Source: an uncultured Alphaproteobacteria bacterium (GTDB taxonomy: Bacteria > Pseudomonadota > Alphaproteobacteria > HIMB59). From it: a DNA stretch of 51,536 nucleotides. Position 1 is the stretch's first letter. Every line of letters begins with the position of its first letter. The position numbers and the translations under genes are program-made. The stretch lies in contig CABXVZ010000006.1 in NCBI GenBank assembly GCA_902515765.1, positions 1 to 51,536 of the forward strand. The letters run 5' to 3'. Under the pieces are notes generated by a model. That model worked only from the letters and a program-made list of their open reading frames with translations. It did no database searches and was not told the origin of the DNA. Shown here piece by piece: positions 8,808 to 22,734 of this stretch.

Positions 8808-9806
8808 ATGAAACAATTAACTTTTGAAAATACTATACTATCTATCCATAAAGATATTCAAGTTAAGTTGAAAAAGACTAACGAAACTATTGATAGATAT
8901 ATCAAAAGTGAAATTTCAATTATACCAAAATTAAGTAAATACTTTTTTAATAAAAGAGGTAAACAATTGAGGCCTGTATTATGCCTACTAACTAGCAAAA
9001 TGATTAATTCAAATTATTCTCAAATAAATACTGACATTAGTATGGCAGCGGCTCTAGAGTTCATACATGGTGCAACACTTCTTCACGATGATGTTATTGA
9101 TAAAGGAAAGATTAGAAGAGGGCAAAGAAGTATAAACGATATTTGGAATAATAAATTTAGCGTTCTTTTGGGTGATTTTATGTTCTCAAAATCATTTCAG
9201 TTGATGACAAAAGGTAACTCATTAAGTGCCATGGAGTCATTAGCAGAAGTAAGTAGTAAGATATCTGAAGGAGAATTTTTGCAACTATCTAATGAGAAAA
9301 ACGTTTCTATTAAAATTGATGAATATATAAATATTATATCTTTAAAAACAGCAGAACTTTTTGGTGCTGCAATGAAAGTTCCAGCAATACTTACAAATAA
9401 AAGTCCCATATTAATAAAACAACTAAATACCCTTGGGATAAATTTTGGAATTATTTTTCAAATAATTGATGATAATCTTGATTATTTTGGTGGTAAAGAA
9501 ATTGGAAAGGTTATAGGTCAGGATTTTCTTGAAGGGAAAGTCACACTACCAATAATCTTACTTTTAAAAAAAATAAATAAGGATCAGAAAGAGAAAATAA
9601 ATACCCTATTTCAAAAGAAAAAAAGAACAATTAAAGAGTTGAAAGAAATAATTAAGTTGCTTCAAAAATATGAGATAGAACAAGAATGTAGAGAATATGC
9701 AGAAAAAATATCAGTCAAATCACTTATCATTTTAAATAATTTTAAAAATAAACAATCTCAATTACTTAAAGAACTATTAGTTACTTCAATAAAAAGAGAA
9801 AATTAA
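8808..9806 (+). CDS. ispB: Polyprenyl diphosphate synthase (octaprenyl/decaprenyl type)
   Basis: This trans-prenyltransferase makes the long isoprenoid chain of ubiquinone. The first Asp-rich motif is LLHDDVIDKGKIRRG (about 92-106) and the second is IIDDNLDYFGG (about 221-231); RGKQLRP near 49-55 binds diphosphate. Length 332 matches IspB. Product chain length cannot be read safely from the sequence. It is divergent from the methylase at five bases and its 3' end overlaps panB by four bases. Confidence 0.93.
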   Translation: MKQLTFENTILSIHKDIQVKLKKTNETIDRYIKSEISIIPKLSKYFFNKRGKQLRPVLCLLTSKMINSNYSQINTDISMAAALEFIHGATLLHDDVIDKGKIRRGQRSINDIWNNKFSVLLGDFMFSKSFQLMTKGNSLSAMESLAEVSSKISEGEFLQLSNEKNVSIKIDEYINIISLKTAELFGAAMKVPAILTNKSPILIKQLNTLGINFGIIFQIIDDNLDYFGGKEIGKVIGQDFLEGKVTLPIILLLKKINKDQKEKINTLFQKKKRTIKELKEIIKLLQKYEIEQECREYAEKISVKSLIILNNFKNKQSQLLKELLVTSIKREN

Positions 9807-10591
9807 TCATATCTAAATTTTGTATTTGGAAACTTTTTATTATTTACCTCTTCAACATATTTTTTAACAGCAGATTGAATATTTATTGATAAGTTTGAAT
9901 ATTTTTTTACAAATTTTGGGTGATATTCAGTAAATAAACCTAACATATCTTCTGAGACTAATATTTGGCCATCACAAAATTCTGAAGCTCCAATACCTAT
10001 AGTCGGAATATGAGATAAACTGGTAATTTTCTTTGCAATTTTTGTTAGGATACCTTCTAAAAGAATGGCAATGGCTCCTGAGTTCTCTAGTATTTGGGCA
10101 TTATCAATTATTTTATCTAAATCCTGTTTATCTCTCCCATAAATTTTAAATTGTTTAGAAGAAGAAAATTTTTGAGGTTGAAGCCCCAAATGTGCCATAA
10201 CAGGAATATTTGATTTCTTTAATTTTTTAATTACGCCCGATAATTCTGAATTACCCTCAATCTTAACTCCATCACATCCTGTATTTTTGATAATATTTTT
10301 AACTCTTTTGACAATAATTGTCTCATCAAATTTAGAGCTATAAGGAAGGTCAAAGAATACTAGTGAATTTTTAGCAGCTTTTTTTACTGCTCTTGCGTGA
10401 TTTATCATAATAGTGTCATTAATAATTCTTGTGTTATCTGACCCATATAAAACCATACCCATTGAGTCACCTACCAAAATAATATCAACATGATCATCTA
10501 TTATTTTAGTGAAGTTATAACTATATGAAGTAAGGCAAGTTATTTTTCTTTTGTTTTTTTTATTAAATACTGTTTTAATATTTCTTTTCAT
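9803..10591 (-). CDS. panB: 3-methyl-2-oxobutanoate hydroxymethyltransferase PanB
   Basis: PanB makes ketopantoate from 2-oxoisovalerate and methylene-THF, the first committed step to pantothenate and CoA. TSYSYNFTKIID, LVGDSMGMVLYG (metal-binding Asp), VMAHLGLQPQ, LLEGI and GIGASEFCDGQ are all family blocks. Length 262 fits. Its substrate is an intermediate of the ilv pathway encoded further on in this window. Its start codon overlaps the apt start codon on the other strand within CATG (10589-10592). Confidence 0.95.
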   Translation of the reverse strand: MKRNIKTVFNKKNKRKITCLTSYSYNFTKIIDDHVDIILVGDSMGMVLYGSDNTRIINDTIMINHARAVKKAAKNSLVFFDLPYSSKFDETIIVKRVKNIIKNTGCDGVKIEGNSELSGVIKKLKKSNIPVMAHLGLQPQKFSSSKQFKIYGRDKQDLDKIIDNAQILENSGAIAILLEGILTKIAKKITSLSHIPTIGIGASEFCDGQILVSEDMLGLFTEYHPKFVKKYSNLSINIQSAVKKYVEEVNNKKFPNTKFRYD

Positions 10592-11108
10592 GTCAACAAC
10601 TCTTCAAAGTATTCGAATTATAAAAGACTTTCCTAAAAAGGGTATTGCTTTTTATGACATTTCTACAATTTTATCTAATCCTAAAGAATTTAGTAAGGTT
10701 GTAAACAAGATGGCAAGTGAAGTAAGAAAACTAAAAGCTAATACAATTGTTGGAATTGACTCTAGAGGTTTCATTTTTGCATCAGCTGTCGCCTATAAGT
10801 TAAAGATGAAGTTAGTTATGATTAGAAAAAAAGGGAAACTTCCGGGTAAAACTCACTTAATAAGCTATAATTTAGAATATGGATCAAATAATTTAGAAAT
10901 CCAAAAGGATATGGTGAGTAAAATTGACAAAGTGGCAATAATTGATGATATTTTTGCTACAAGTGGAACAATGAAAGCATCAATTAATTTGATAAAAAGA
11001 TCTAAAGCCAGGATCAAAGGCGTGATTGTTTTATTAGAATTAGATTTTTTAAAAGGGAGATCTAAATTTAAAGAGAAATTGATAAGCCTAGAAAATGTTA
11101 ATATTTAG
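10590..11108 (+). CDS. apt: Adenine phosphoribosyltransferase
   Basis: Apt salvages adenine to AMP using PRPP. The start at 10590 (MSTTLQSIRIIKDFPKKG) is chosen because it matches the family N-terminus; an upstream in-frame ATG at 10551 would add a 13-residue tail lying wholly inside panB. The PRPP-binding motif VAIIDDIFATSGTM is near 125-138, and VGIDSRGFIF near 52-61. Length 172 fits. The 3' end overlaps the DUF6165 gene by 11 bases. Confidence 0.93.
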   Translation: MSTTLQSIRIIKDFPKKGIAFYDISTILSNPKEFSKVVNKMASEVRKLKANTIVGIDSRGFIFASAVAYKLKMKLVMIRKKGKLPGKTHLISYNLEYGSNNLEIQKDMVSKIDKVAIIDDIFATSGTMKASINLIKRSKARIKGVIVLLELDFLKGRSKFKEKLISLENVNI

Positions 11109-11487
11109 AATATTCTTTTTCTTCCACAATAATAGAATTTGATAATAAATTTATTTCTTTTTTTATTTCAGCCCTAATATCATTTTTAAAATGAACATCT
11201 CTTGAAAGTTTAATAAAATTTTCACCAAAATCCTTATTTGCTTCACACTCTCTTTTAAAATTTTCTATATCCCAAAGTTCTTCATTTATAGATTGTAGTT
11301 TTTTAACCTGTTCATCCAGCAAAAGTTTATCAGGAATATCTATCTTAGTTGCTTGTTCATTAAGTGTATTTAATTCCTTAAGGATATTTTTTAATTTTTG
11401 TTGATCTACAATTTTTTTAATTTTGATATTTAGTATTGTAATTTTATCAAATAACTCACCTACTGAAATTTCAGCTAAAACTTTCAT
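11098..11487 (-). CDS. DUF6165 family protein
   Basis: This 129-residue protein begins with VLAEISVGELFDKITILNIK, the conserved start of the DUF6165 family as I remember it, whose function is unknown. It is mostly helical and highly charged, with no signal peptide or membrane segment. The start overlaps the stop of the cupin gene by four bases, making it the last gene of the long minus-strand run. In other genomes such genes often sit near surface polysaccharide genes, which would agree with the mannose-isomerase-like cupin next to it; that link is inference. Confidence 0.7.
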   Translation of the reverse strand: MKVLAEISVGELFDKITILNIKIKKIVDQQKLKNILKELNTLNEQATKIDIPDKLLLDEQVKKLQSINEELWDIENFKRECEANKDFGENFIKLSRDVHFKNDIRAEIKKEINLLSNSIIVEEKEYSKY

Positions 11488-11834
11488 TTATTTCTTCCAT
11501 ATATATCAGAATATCTTTTAATATCAGATTCTATAAATTTTGTTCCTGTTTGAACCTCTATTATTACTAAGTTTTTTTTAGCACTCTCGTTTAAAACTCT
11601 GTGTTTGGCTTTTTTTGGAATAAAAATATTTTCATTTTCTGTTTTATAATAAGTCCTATTATTTATGATAACAGTAGCCTTACCCTCAATTATTACCCAA
11701 TGTTCTGATCGGAAATTATGAGATTGATATGATAAGACTCCTTCAGGTTTAATTTTAATTTTTTTTAAAAGAAAGTCTTTTGATTTTGCTAAAACAACGT
11801 AAGTACCCCAGGGTCTTTTAACAATTTTATTCAT
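11484..11834 (-). CDS. Cupin, mannose-6-phosphate isomerase type II C-terminal-like
   Basis: This 116-residue single cupin resembles the isomerase domain of bifunctional ManC/AlgA proteins. It begins RPWGTYVVLA and has the metal motifs SYQSHNFRSEHWVII (about 36-50) with two His and a Glu, PKKAKHRVLN (third His) and a final block VIIEVQTGTKFIESDI. In ManC this domain interconverts mannose-6-P and fructose-6-P; here there is no guanylyltransferase domain, so a stand-alone sugar isomerase or epimerase role is inferred. It overlaps rodA and the DUF6165 gene by four bases each. Confidence 0.82.
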   Translation of the reverse strand: MNKIVKRPWGTYVVLAKSKDFLLKKIKIKPEGVLSYQSHNFRSEHWVIIEGKATVIINNRTYYKTENENIFIPKKAKHRVLNESAKKNLVIIEVQTGTKFIESDIKRYSDIYGRNK

Positions 11835-12934
11835 GAAAACATTCTCTTTTTTTCAGTTATCGACATAAAGTTGATCAATAATGCACAAATAATAAGATTA
11901 CTCAACAAAGAACTTCCCCCATAAGACATAAAAGGTAGTGCCACACCGACTACTGGTACTAGTCCTATTGTCATAGAAATATTAATTAAAAATTCAAAGA
12001 AAATTTTAAAAGATAATACAAATAAAATTAGTTTGTTGAAAACTTGGGATAGTTTAAATGATTTTAAAATTGGTATAAGAAAAAAAATTAAAAATAGACC
12101 TAAAACGATCATAGAGCCAGTAAATCCAAATTGTTCTGAAAAAATAGCAAAAACAAAATCGGTCTCTTTCTCTGGAAGGAAATCTAGACTACTTTGAGAC
12201 CCTCCTAAAAATCCATTTCCATTTTGACCGCCAGATCCTATAGCTATTTTTGATTGAATAATATGGTATCCCTTACCTAAAGGGTCTAAATCGGGATTAA
12301 GAAAAATCATAATTCTATTTTGTTGATAAGGCTTAAGTAATGTCCATAAGAAAGGGCTTGCAAGAGCTATTCCAATTAAAGATATGATTGGATAAATAAG
12401 ATTAATGCCAGCATAAAATATAGCAATAAGACCAAGGATTAATATTATTACTGCCGTTCCTAAATCTGGCTGAATAGCTACAAGGAAAAATAAAGTAAAA
12501 GAAATTATTAAGGGTATTAAAGCCTTTATAAAACCTATTGTTTTTTCTGAATTTAATTTATGAAAATATTTAGCCATAAATAAGACTAATGCAATTTTGG
12601 CAAATTCAGATACCTGTAAATTAAATCCCCCTATTCGTATCCATCTTTTAGCCCCCATTCCTATATATCCAAAAAACAGAGTTCCTATTAGGCCCAGAAC
12701 TATCAAAATTAAAAGTAATTCTGATATATTAAATATAAATTTAGGCTGGAGCATTATTATGAAAAAGAATATTGGTAAAAAAATTATAAATCTTTTAAAT
12801 TGATTTAAAGCCCAAGGCTCTAAATTTCCATCTGCAGCAGAGTAAAGATTGATTTCACCTATCCAAAAAATAATTAATAACAAAAAAATATAAATCCAGT
12901 TAATTTCAAGAAGTGATTTAATGTCTTTAAACAT
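11831..12934 (-). CDS. rodA: Rod-shape SEDS glycosyltransferase RodA
   Basis: RodA polymerises peptidoglycan glycan strands during elongation together with PBP2. The 367-residue protein is strongly hydrophobic with about ten membrane segments. SEDS hallmarks include GAKRWI (about 94-99), QPDLGTA (about 154-160), FGFTGS and the C-terminal VALPFMSYGGSS block. It overlaps the mrdA stop by eight bases. Its place directly after mrdA is the standard arrangement. Confidence 0.96.
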   Translation of the reverse strand: MFKDIKSLLEINWIYIFLLLIIFWIGEINLYSAADGNLEPWALNQFKRFIIFLPIFFFIIMLQPKFIFNISELLLILIVLGLIGTLFFGYIGMGAKRWIRIGGFNLQVSEFAKIALVLFMAKYFHKLNSEKTIGFIKALIPLIISFTLFFLVAIQPDLGTAVIILILGLIAIFYAGINLIYPIISLIGIALASPFLWTLLKPYQQNRIMIFLNPDLDPLGKGYHIIQSKIAIGSGGQNGNGFLGGSQSSLDFLPEKETDFVFAIFSEQFGFTGSMIVLGLFLIFFLIPILKSFKLSQVFNKLILFVLSFKIFFEFLINISMTIGLVPVVGVALPFMSYGGSSLLSNLIICALLINFMSITEKKRMFS

Positions 12935-14699
12935 TTAAACTATGTGCAAAATTGAGAGCCTTGTGGGCAATGGGTGCAGCCACTGAAGATCCAGAACCTC
13001 CATTTTCAATAATAACAGATGCTATATATTTGGGGTTATCCAGAGGGGCATAGCCAACAAAAACAGAATGGTCCTTAAATCTATCTTCAATTTCTTTAGT
13101 TTTATACAAATCATCTTCTCTTTCTTCCTCTTTGATTCTAACAACTTGAGAGGTGCCAGTTTTTCCCCCTATTTTAACAAAATCTGGATGGAGGTTATTT
13201 AATTTAAATGCCGTTCCCGTAGGTTCTTGAACAGCAGCTTTTAATGAGTCGATCAATATTTTTTGAAAATGATTTTCAAAAGGTTTACCTAGATATTCTA
13301 TTTCAGTGTTTTTATTTATCCGAGGTTGAGGATATTTACCTCCATTCAAGAGAGCTGAGTATAAATTAGCTAATTGTAGCGGAGAGGTTAAATTATAACC
13401 CTGACCTATACAGGTGATAAGAGTTTCACCTAAATACCACCCTTCATCTAAGAAAGCTCGTTTCCATTTTTTATCAGGCACTAATCCTTTCTGAGCATTA
13501 GATAAACCTAAATTATATATCTGATTTAAGCCCAAGTTAGTAGCTAAATTAGCTAAATCATTAATATTAGTTTTTTTAGCTAATTCATAAAAGTAGACAT
13601 CACAAGACTCTCTTATTGCCTTTTTTAAATTAACTCTTCCATGTCCTCTCTTTTTCCAACAATAATAATTTCTATCATCTATAGAAGAATGACCCTTGCA
13701 AACCACTTCAGTGGTCTCATTAATGAGATTTTTTTGCAAACCTAATAATGCAGGTATTGGTTTAAATACAGATCCTGGTGGATAAAAACCAGAAAAAGCC
13801 CTGTTAAATAATGGTTTGGAACTATCATTCAATAGTTCATTTATTTTGTCATTATCTTTGTCTTCAAAGATTTGGGCATCAAAGGTGGGGTTAGAATTCA
13901 TTGAAAGAATAGAGCCATCCAATCTATTGATAATAACAATTGAACCTTTATTAGATATAGGCAACAAAGATTGATTATAATTTTGTAATTCTAAATTGAT
14001 AGTTAGATGCAAATCATTGCCCTTTATAGGATTTTCAATAGATATTTCTCTTACTATTTTACCTTTAGAATTTACTTCATTAAAAATTTTTCCAGGACTA
14101 CCTTTTAAATGTTTTTCATAACCTTTCTCGATATGAAAGATACCTTTAGGATAAAGATATGATGAATCACTTGAACTTCCTACATAACCAATTATTTGTG
14201 ATAAATTTTTATAGGGATAAAATCTTTTTTTTGATTCAATTATTTTGATTGAAGTAAATAAAAATTTATTCTTCTCAAATTCAACTATTTGAGCCCAAGA
14301 AGCCTTGGATATTGTATAAGCTGAATAAGGGTTAAATTTTTTTAATTTTTTAAATATTTCCTCTATATTTAAATTAAGACCAATAAGAGAATTAATTTTT
14401 TTTATCTCTTTTAAATAATTCTTATTTAAGTTTTTATATATGACAAATTCATAAAAGGAAGTATTTCCTGCTAAGAGGTTTTTATTTGAGTCATATATAT
14501 CACCTCTTAGAGGAGGAGTGACTTTTACAGAAACTTTATTTTCTAAAGATTTTTTTTTATAAAATCCAAAATTCAATATTTGTAATGAAAATAGTCTAAC
14601 AGCAACTACTAAACTAAAAAAAATACCTAAAATTATAATAATAAAAGACCTTCTATTTAAAATCTTAATACTATCTTGACTAGTCTTATTCTTTTCCAC
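12927..14699 (-). CDS. mrdA: Penicillin-binding protein 2 (elongasome transpeptidase)
   Basis: PBP2 is the transpeptidase partner of RodA. The 590-residue protein has one N-terminal membrane anchor (about 17-38), the pedestal domain with PLRGDIYDSN, and a transpeptidase domain with SxxK as YPPGSVFKP, an SxN-type SCD motif (RESCDVYFYEL) and KTGT as GGKTGTSQV. It sits between mreD and rodA, overlapping both. The order mreB-mreC-mreD-mrdA-rodA is complete. Confidence 0.96.
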   Translation of the reverse strand: MEKNKTSQDSIKILNRRSFIIIILGIFFSLVVAVRLFSLQILNFGFYKKKSLENKVSVKVTPPLRGDIYDSNKNLLAGNTSFYEFVIYKNLNKNYLKEIKKINSLIGLNLNIEEIFKKLKKFNPYSAYTISKASWAQIVEFEKNKFLFTSIKIIESKKRFYPYKNLSQIIGYVGSSSDSSYLYPKGIFHIEKGYEKHLKGSPGKIFNEVNSKGKIVREISIENPIKGNDLHLTINLELQNYNQSLLPISNKGSIVIINRLDGSILSMNSNPTFDAQIFEDKDNDKINELLNDSSKPLFNRAFSGFYPPGSVFKPIPALLGLQKNLINETTEVVCKGHSSIDDRNYYCWKKRGHGRVNLKKAIRESCDVYFYELAKKTNINDLANLATNLGLNQIYNLGLSNAQKGLVPDKKWKRAFLDEGWYLGETLITCIGQGYNLTSPLQLANLYSALLNGGKYPQPRINKNTEIEYLGKPFENHFQKILIDSLKAAVQEPTGTAFKLNNLHPDFVKIGGKTGTSQVVRIKEEEREDDLYKTKEIEDRFKDHSVFVGYAPLDNPKYIASVIIENGGSGSSVAAPIAHKALNFAHSLNV

Positions 14700-15106
14700 G
14701 ACTCATTAAACCTACGTATATTGAAATTAATATAATTATAGAAATTAGGTATTGGATATCTAAGATTCTATAAATGATAGATTGATCTAAAATAAATATT
14801 ATAAATAAACTGGATATAAAAATAGCAATACTATTAAAAATAAAATGCATAGATAAATTATTTAAAAGATAACTAAATAAAATAATAGGCAATATTATCA
14901 ATGATGAAGAAATAAATAATGGGAGGCCAATTAAAATCTCTATAAATAAACTTGATAAAACATAAATAAAAAAATCATTTATTTGTATTTTTCGATCTTT
15001 TAAAATTGAGAAAATAGCTATATTTATCAATGAAAATATAACAATATCATCAATAGGAGAACTTAAATTTCCATAAATTACAAAGGAGAAGATTATTAAA
15101 AATATT

Positions 15107-15117
<11 letters not shown>
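14686..15117 (-). CDS. mreD: Rod-shape-determining membrane protein MreD (divergent)
   Basis: This 143-residue protein is almost entirely hydrophobic, with five or so predicted membrane segments, and sits exactly where MreD is expected, between mreC and mrdA. MreD sequences are poorly conserved, so the call rests on position, length and membrane profile more than on motifs. Both ends overlap neighbours (14 and 11 bases). Confidence 0.82.
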
Positions 15118-18469
<3,352 letters not shown>

Positions 18470-18473
18470 GTTA

Positions 18474-20043
<1,570 letters not shown>

Positions 20044-20053
20044 AATAATATAC

Positions 20054-21826
20054 TTACACTAAAACTTTTCCTTTTTTTTGATTTTCCGGATTTTCTTTAT
20101 CATACTTAGATAAAAGCATTTCGCTGTGTGAGGCGCCGCTTGGAATCATGGGAAAACAATTTTCTTTCTTATCAATCCAAATATCAGCTATTACAGGTCT
20201 GTCTACACTAACCATTTCATTAATTGCATCATCTAGTTCAGATAAATTCTTTGCTCTAACTCCAACTGCATTGAAGCTTTCAGCTAATTTTTTAAAATCT
20301 GGAAGAGCATCAACATAACTTTCAGAATAACGACTACCATGCATTAGTTCTTGCCACTGCCTTACCATTCCCATGTATTCGTTATTTAATATAAAAATCT
20401 TTATGGGCAGCTTATATTGAACAGCCGTAGCTATTTCTTGAACATTCATCAAAAAAGAAGCCTCACCCGCAATGTCAATAACTAGTGAATTGGGATTTGC
20501 CATTTGGGCACCAATAGCTGCTGGCATTCCAAATCCCATTGTTCCCAAACCACCAGAGGTTATCCATCGATTGGGTTTTGCAAATTTATAATATTGAGCT
20601 GCCCACATCTGGTGCTGACCTACCTCAGTTGTAACAAAAGTATCCTTTTGATTTGTTAATTGGTAAAGCCTTGAAATAGCATGTTGGGGTTTAATAGTCT
20701 CATCAGATTGCTCGTAATGAAGACAGTTTTTATCTCTCCATTCATTAATTTGACTCCACCAATTTTTATACTGAGACTCATCAAAAGTTATTCCAGTGGA
20801 TTCTATATATTCATTAATGGCTTTTAGAGAGAAAGTTATGTCTGTATTAGTATGATAATCAACTTTTACATTTTTATTAATGGAACTTTTATCTATATCA
20901 AAATGAAACTTTACAGAGTTAGGGGAAAAAGCATCTAATCTTCCTGTAACACGGTCATCAAATCTTGCTCCAACGTTTATCATTAGATCACATTGATTCA
21001 TAGATAAGTTGGCCTCATAAGTTCCATGCATTCCCAGCATTCCCAATGACTTTTCATCTTCAGCTGGATAACATCCTAATCCGTGAAGAGTAGTAGTAAT
21101 TGGGATATTTGTTAATTGAACAAGTTTCATTAATTCTTGACTAGCTTGTGGACCAGAATTTAAACAACCTCCACCTACATAAAAAACTGGTTTTTGTGAT
21201 TTTTTGATATGATTGATTAATTGTTCAATAAAAACTCTATCAATATCTTTTGAGCCAGATTTAATTCTATGGCTCTTAAAGGTTACGTCGCTCTTTTTTT
21301 TATAAACAGACTTTGCAAATTGGATATCCTTTGGAATATCTATTAAAACAGGTCCAGGTCTGCCCGAACGAGCAATTTCAAAGGCTTCATGAATAATTTC
21401 TGGTAATTTATTTATATCTTTTACTAGGTAATTATGTTTTGTGCATGGCCGTGTTATTCCTGTTGTGTCACATTCTTGGAATGCATCTGTGCCGATTAGA
21501 TGTGATGGAACTTGGCCGCTAAAACAAACAATTGGGATACTATCCATCAGTGCATCTGTCAGTCCAGTAACAACATTAGTTACACCAGGGCCAGAGGTTA
21601 CTAAGAGAACGCCCACTTTTCCACTCGAGCGAGCATAACCCTCAGCAGCATGAACTGCTCCAGCTTCTTGTCTTACAAGCACGTGCTTTAGGAAATTTTG
21701 TCCAAATAATGCATCATATATAGGAAGAACTGCTCCCCCTGGATATCCAAAGATTGTGTCTACCTCTTGGTCTTTAAGTGCCTCTAATACTATTTCTGCA
21801 CCAGTAAGTTCTTGATCTATACTCAT
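20054..21826 (-). CDS. ilvI: Acetolactate synthase large (catalytic) subunit
   Basis: This thiamine-diphosphate enzyme makes acetolactate or acetohydroxybutyrate, starting valine, leucine and isoleucine synthesis. The 590-residue protein has FGYPGGAVLPIYDAL, the catalytic Glu in RQEAGAVHAAEGYAR (E54) and LLVTSGPGVTN. The ThDP/Mg motif, usually GDGS or GDAS, reads GEAS (454-457), so the metal-binding Asp is replaced by Glu, followed by the expected NNEYMGMVRQWQ. The start overlaps the miaA stop by four bases. ilvB would be an alternative symbol. Confidence 0.97.
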   Translation of the reverse strand: MSIDQELTGAEIVLEALKDQEVDTIFGYPGGAVLPIYDALFGQNFLKHVLVRQEAGAVHAAEGYARSSGKVGVLLVTSGPGVTNVVTGLTDALMDSIPIVCFSGQVPSHLIGTDAFQECDTTGITRPCTKHNYLVKDINKLPEIIHEAFEIARSGRPGPVLIDIPKDIQFAKSVYKKKSDVTFKSHRIKSGSKDIDRVFIEQLINHIKKSQKPVFYVGGGCLNSGPQASQELMKLVQLTNIPITTTLHGLGCYPAEDEKSLGMLGMHGTYEANLSMNQCDLMINVGARFDDRVTGRLDAFSPNSVKFHFDIDKSSINKNVKVDYHTNTDITFSLKAINEYIESTGITFDESQYKNWWSQINEWRDKNCLHYEQSDETIKPQHAISRLYQLTNQKDTFVTTEVGQHQMWAAQYYKFAKPNRWITSGGLGTMGFGMPAAIGAQMANPNSLVIDIAGEASFLMNVQEIATAVQYKLPIKIFILNNEYMGMVRQWQELMHGSRYSESYVDALPDFKKLAESFNAVGVRAKNLSELDDAINEMVSVDRPVIADIWIDKKENCFPMIPSGASHSEMLLSKYDKENPENQKKGKVLV

Positions 21827-22734
21827 TGATTTAGATATATATTTATATTTTCAATTGAATCTTTAGGGAAGCTTTTTTTATAATTAATTCTCAAATTCAA
21901 CTCACTAAATTTTTGATTATTCCACCAAGTAAACTGTCTTTTGATATATCTTTTGGTGTTATGAATTGCATCGTAGATAGCATCTTCGAGACTCATTTTA
22001 TTTCTAATACATGCCAATAACTCAGGTAAACCATGTGCTTTGTATAAAGTTTTAGAAATTTTTTTAGACTCATATAAAAACTTTACTTCATCTAAGGCGC
22101 CCATTTCAATCATCTTATGAAATCTAGTTTCTGCTTGGTTGTATAAATCTTTTTTTGGTTTGGTTACCTGAATAACTAATGGATTTGGGGTTATTGGATT
22201 TTTTGTTCCATAATTATTTTCCATTATATCGTTAAACTCTAAACAAAAAGCTAATCGATTTATTAAGCGTTGTTTATCTTTTGGGAAAATTCTTTCCTTA
22301 TAATATTTTTCTAAGATATCTAAACAATGATCTGGTCCTTCATTGAAGAATAAGTCTTCTGCTTGTTGTTTAAATTTTTTATTTATAGATGGCATTTGTG
22401 ATAATCCTTCTATTAAAGCTTGAATATAAAAACCTGTCCCTCCAACAAAAACAGGGATTTTATTCCTTTTTTGTACATTTAATAAAGTTTGTTGAACTTC
22501 TTCAATCCAATGATTTACAGAATATTCTTTATTGTTTATGTGGCCATATAAATGGTGAGGTACAATTTTTAATTCTTTATCATTAGGTCTATTAGATAAA
22601 ATTTTTAATTGTCTATAGACTTGGATGCTATCAGCGTTGATAATTTCTATATCAAAGTATTTTGAAAGCTCATATGCAAATTCATTCTTACCTGAACAAG
22701 TAGGGCCAACAATAAAAAGATTTTTACTCAACAA
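21823..22734 (-). CDS. miaA: tRNA dimethylallyltransferase MiaA
   Basis: MiaA adds dimethylallyl to N6 of A37 in tRNAs reading UNN codons. The P-loop is VGPTCSGKNEFA (about 9-20), NADSIQVYRQL (about 34-44) holds the catalytic Asp, and VGGTGFYIQAL and the C-terminal RYIKRQFTWW region are typical. Length 303 fits. It lies between degP and ilvI with overlaps of 11 and 4 bases, which is unusual because miaA is more often near hfq or mutL in other proteobacteria. Confidence 0.96.
   Translation of the reverse strand: MLSKNLFIVGPTCSGKNEFAYELSKYFDIEIINADSIQVYRQLKILSNRPNDKELKIVPHHLYGHINNKEYSVNHWIEEVQQTLLNVQKRNKIPVFVGGTGFYIQALIEGLSQMPSINKKFKQQAEDLFFNEGPDHCLDILEKYYKERIFPKDKQRLINRLAFCLEFNDIMENNYGTKNPITPNPLVIQVTKPKKDLYNQAETRFHKMIEMGALDEVKFLYESKKISKTLYKAHGLPELLACIRNKMSLEDAIYDAIHNTKRYIKRQFTWWNNQKFSELNLRINYKKSFPKDSIENINIYLNQ

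Noticed and set aside
10551-10589. Longer N-terminus for apt
   Set aside because: The added residues are antisense to panB and do not fit the family; the ATG at 10590 does.
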